From DATCSE01 sp036568605 (GTDB lineage: Bacteria; Pseudomonadota; Gammaproteobacteria; Burkholderiales; Burkholderiaceae_C), in assembly GCA_036568605.1 (NCBI GenBank), contig DATCSE010000002.1, forward strand, positions 1 to 6,672: DNA of 6,672 bases. Reading direction: 5' to 3'. A program made the position numbers and the translations under genes. A model generated the notes under the pieces. It worked only from the letters and a program-made list of their open reading frames with translations, had not been told where the DNA came from and did not search any database. This document shows positions 5,206 to 6,672 of the stretch, in pieces; position 1 is the stretch's first letter; the number at the start of each line of letters is the position of its first letter.

Positions 5206-6672
5206 ATGGCCTGGGGATGCTGGTCGCTCACACGTGCGCTCGCGCTGGCGGGTGCGGCTGCCTGTGCGTTGCTGGCGGCCTGCAACAACAGCCCCTACCC
5301 GGCAGGCGCCGCCTCGAAGAACATCCTCTTCAACTCGTTCGATGAGCGGTCCCCGCGTTCGCTGGACCCGGTCACCTCGTACCTGAACCCCGAGACGCCG
5401 TACACCTTCTCGGCTTACGAGCCGCTCTACGGCTATCACTACCTGAAGCGGCCGTACGAGGTGATACCGAAGGCCGCCGCGGCGGTCGTCAAACCGTACT
5501 ACCTGGACAAGAACGGCCAGCGCCTGCCCGATGACGTGAGCGCCGACCAGATCGCCCAGAGCGTCTACGACATCCCGATCAAGCATGGCGTGATGTACGC
5601 GCCGCACCCCGCGTTCGCGAAGGACGATCAGGGGCACTACCTCTACCACCACCTGACGCGCGAGCAGCTCGGCCGCAAGCGCTCGCCGTGGGACTTCGAG
5701 AAGCAGGGCACGCGCGAGCTGGTCGCCGACGACTTCGTCTATGCGTTCAAGCGCCAGGCGACGACGCGCGTCGAGGCGCCGGTCTTCGCGGTGTTCTCCG
5801 ACTACATCATCGGGCTCAAGGACTACGGCAAGCTCGTGGCCGCCGAGGACAAGAAGCTGCTCGCCGGCTTGCCGGAAGCCAGCCCGGACAAGCCGTTCCT
5901 AGACTTTCGCCAATGGCCGCTGCCGGGCGTGACGGCGCTGGACAAGTACACGCTGCGCATGCGCCTCAAGGGCAAGTACCCGCAGTGGAAATACTGGCTG
6001 ACGCTGACCTTCTCGTCGCCTGTCCCCTGGGAGGCCGATGCCTTCTATTCGCAGCCGGGCATGGCCGACGCAGGACTGTCGATGACCCGCTGGCCGGTGG
6101 GCACCGGGCCGTTCATGCTCACCGAGTTCGAGCAGGACCGCAAGCTCGTGATGAAGCGCAACCCGAACTTCCACGGCGAGACCTACCCGTGCGAGGGCAA
6201 CCCGGGCGACAAGGAGGCTGGGTTGCTGGCCGACTGCGGCAAGCCGCTGCCGTTCATCGACGGGTTCGAGTCCATCATCATCAAGGAACGGGTGCCGCGC
6301 AAGGAGATGTTCAAGCAGGGCTACCTCGACGTGCCCGAGCTCGAGCGGCCCGAGTGGGGCGTGGAGTTCGCGAGCGACGCGGAGGACTCCGACGAGGTCA
6401 AGCGCCGCTTCACCGAACGCGGCTTCAAGTTCCCGCAGACCACCGACATCAACAACTGGTACCTGGGCTTCAACTGGCTGGACCCGGTGGTCGGCAAGGG
6501 CGACACGCCCGAGCAGCAGGTCAAGAACCGCAAGCTGCGGCAGGCGCTGTCGATCGCGATCGACTGGGAGGAGGGCTACGGCAAGATCTTCCGCAACAAG
6601 GGCGGCGATGCGGCGCATGGCATCGTGCCGCCGGGCGTGTTCGGCTCGCGCGAGGACAAGCTGCTGTGTCCG
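5206..6672 (+). CDS. Peptide-type ABC transporter substrate-binding lipoprotein (SBP_bac_5 family), 3' truncated by window
   Basis: This is the extracytoplasmic binding component of an oligopeptide/dipeptide-like ABC importer. The visible 489 residues start with a lipoprotein signal: Arg10, a hydrophobic stretch (11-25) and the lipobox LAAC with Cys26 as the lipidated residue. The mature start has FDERSPRSLDPVTSYL. Family 5 signatures follow: ELVADDFVYAFKR, the conserved WPVGTGPF (296-303) with KRNPNFHGE behind it, and KNRKLRQALSIAIDWEEGYGKIF near the visible end. Cys329 and Cys344 bracket a short loop and could form a disulfide. ATG 5206 has GAAAGGG (5191-5197) 8 nt upstream. The reading frame is open to the last base, so the C-terminal domain and any permease genes lie outside. 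The substrate cannot be told from sequence; ldcA next door makes murein peptides a reasonable guess only. Confidence 0.92.
   Translation, partial: MAWGCWSLTRALALAGAAACALLAACNNSPYPAGAASKNILFNSFDERSPRSLDPVTSYLNPETPYTFSAYEPLYGYHYLKRPYEVIPKAAAAVVKPYYLDKNGQRLPDDVSADQIAQSVYDIPIKHGVMYAPHPAFAKDDQGHYLYHHLTREQLGRKRSPWDFEKQGTRELVADDFVYAFKRQATTRVEAPVFAVFSDYIIGLKDYGKLVAAEDKKLLAGLPEASPDKPFLDFRQWPLPGVTALDKYTLRMRLKGKYPQWKYWLTLTFSSPVPWEADAFYSQPGMADAGLSMTRWPVGTGPFMLTEFEQDRKLVMKRNPNFHGETYPCEGNPGDKEAGLLADCGKPLPFIDGFESIIIKERVPRKEMFKQGYLDVPELERPEWGVEFASDAEDSDEVKRRFTERGFKFPQTTDINNWYLGFNWLDPVVGKGDTPEQQVKNRKLRQALSIAIDWEEGYGKIFRNKGGDAAHGIVPPGVFGSREDKLLCP

Noticed and set aside
3660..5288. 542-codon open frame on the minus strand across tadA and ldcA
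   Set aside because: It lies antisense to two genes with complete catalytic motifs, its translation is Arg/Ala/Val-rich without recognisable domains, and long antisense frames are expected at this GC content.
5899..6618. 239-codon minus-strand frame opposite the substrate-binding protein
   Set aside because: The plus strand encodes clear SBP family 5 motifs throughout; the antisense frame is a codon-bias shadow.

Overview
The window is GC-rich and densely coded, with every supported gene on the + strand. Gene content and codon use suggest a betaproteobacterium, most likely Burkholderiales of the Rubrivivax/Leptothrix/Methylibium type. That placement comes from the look of the proteins (GuaA C-terminus, TadA, LdcA, a large solute-binding lipoprotein) and not from a database search.

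Layout. (1) 2-496: the last 164 codons of guaA (GMP synthase), followed by a short hairpin with a T-run that could terminate it. (2) 497-607: an intergenic region richer in A+T than its surroundings. It is crowded with short inverted repeats and holds a promoter-like pair whose predicted start of transcription falls on or next to the hipB start codon. (3) 608-2407: a hipB-hipA type II toxin-antitoxin module, made of an XRE-family antitoxin/repressor with an unusually long C-terminal tail and a HipA Ser/Thr kinase with all expected catalytic motifs. (4) 2432-3037: thpR (RNA 2',3'-cyclic phosphodiesterase / 2'-5' RNA ligase family), only 24 nt after hipA. (5) 3152-4047: a small single-pass membrane protein overlapping tadA (tRNA adenosine deaminase) by 4 nt. 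(6) 4059-5039: ldcA (murein LD-carboxypeptidase, family S63) with a His/Asp-rich C-terminal tail. (7) 5206-6672: the first 489 codons of a peptide-type ABC transporter substrate-binding lipoprotein, cut by the window end.

How the genes fit together. guaA, tadA and ldcA are housekeeping genes for GMP synthesis, wobble-inosine formation and murein peptide recycling. The hipBA block looks like an accessory insertion directly after the 3' end of guaA: hipA uses TTG for 10 of its 50 leucines, whereas tadA and ldcA use it about once each. Three consecutive functions touch tRNA or RNA ends: HipA (E. coli HipA phosphorylates glutamyl-tRNA synthetase), ThpR (RNA end chemistry) and TadA (tRNA editing). 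Whether this is a functional link or chance is open. The least ordinary parts are the palindrome-dense, probably leaderless hipB promoter, the long HipB tail, and the possible hipB-hipA-thpR transcription unit. I saw no RNA genes, CRISPR arrays, insertion sequences or integrases.
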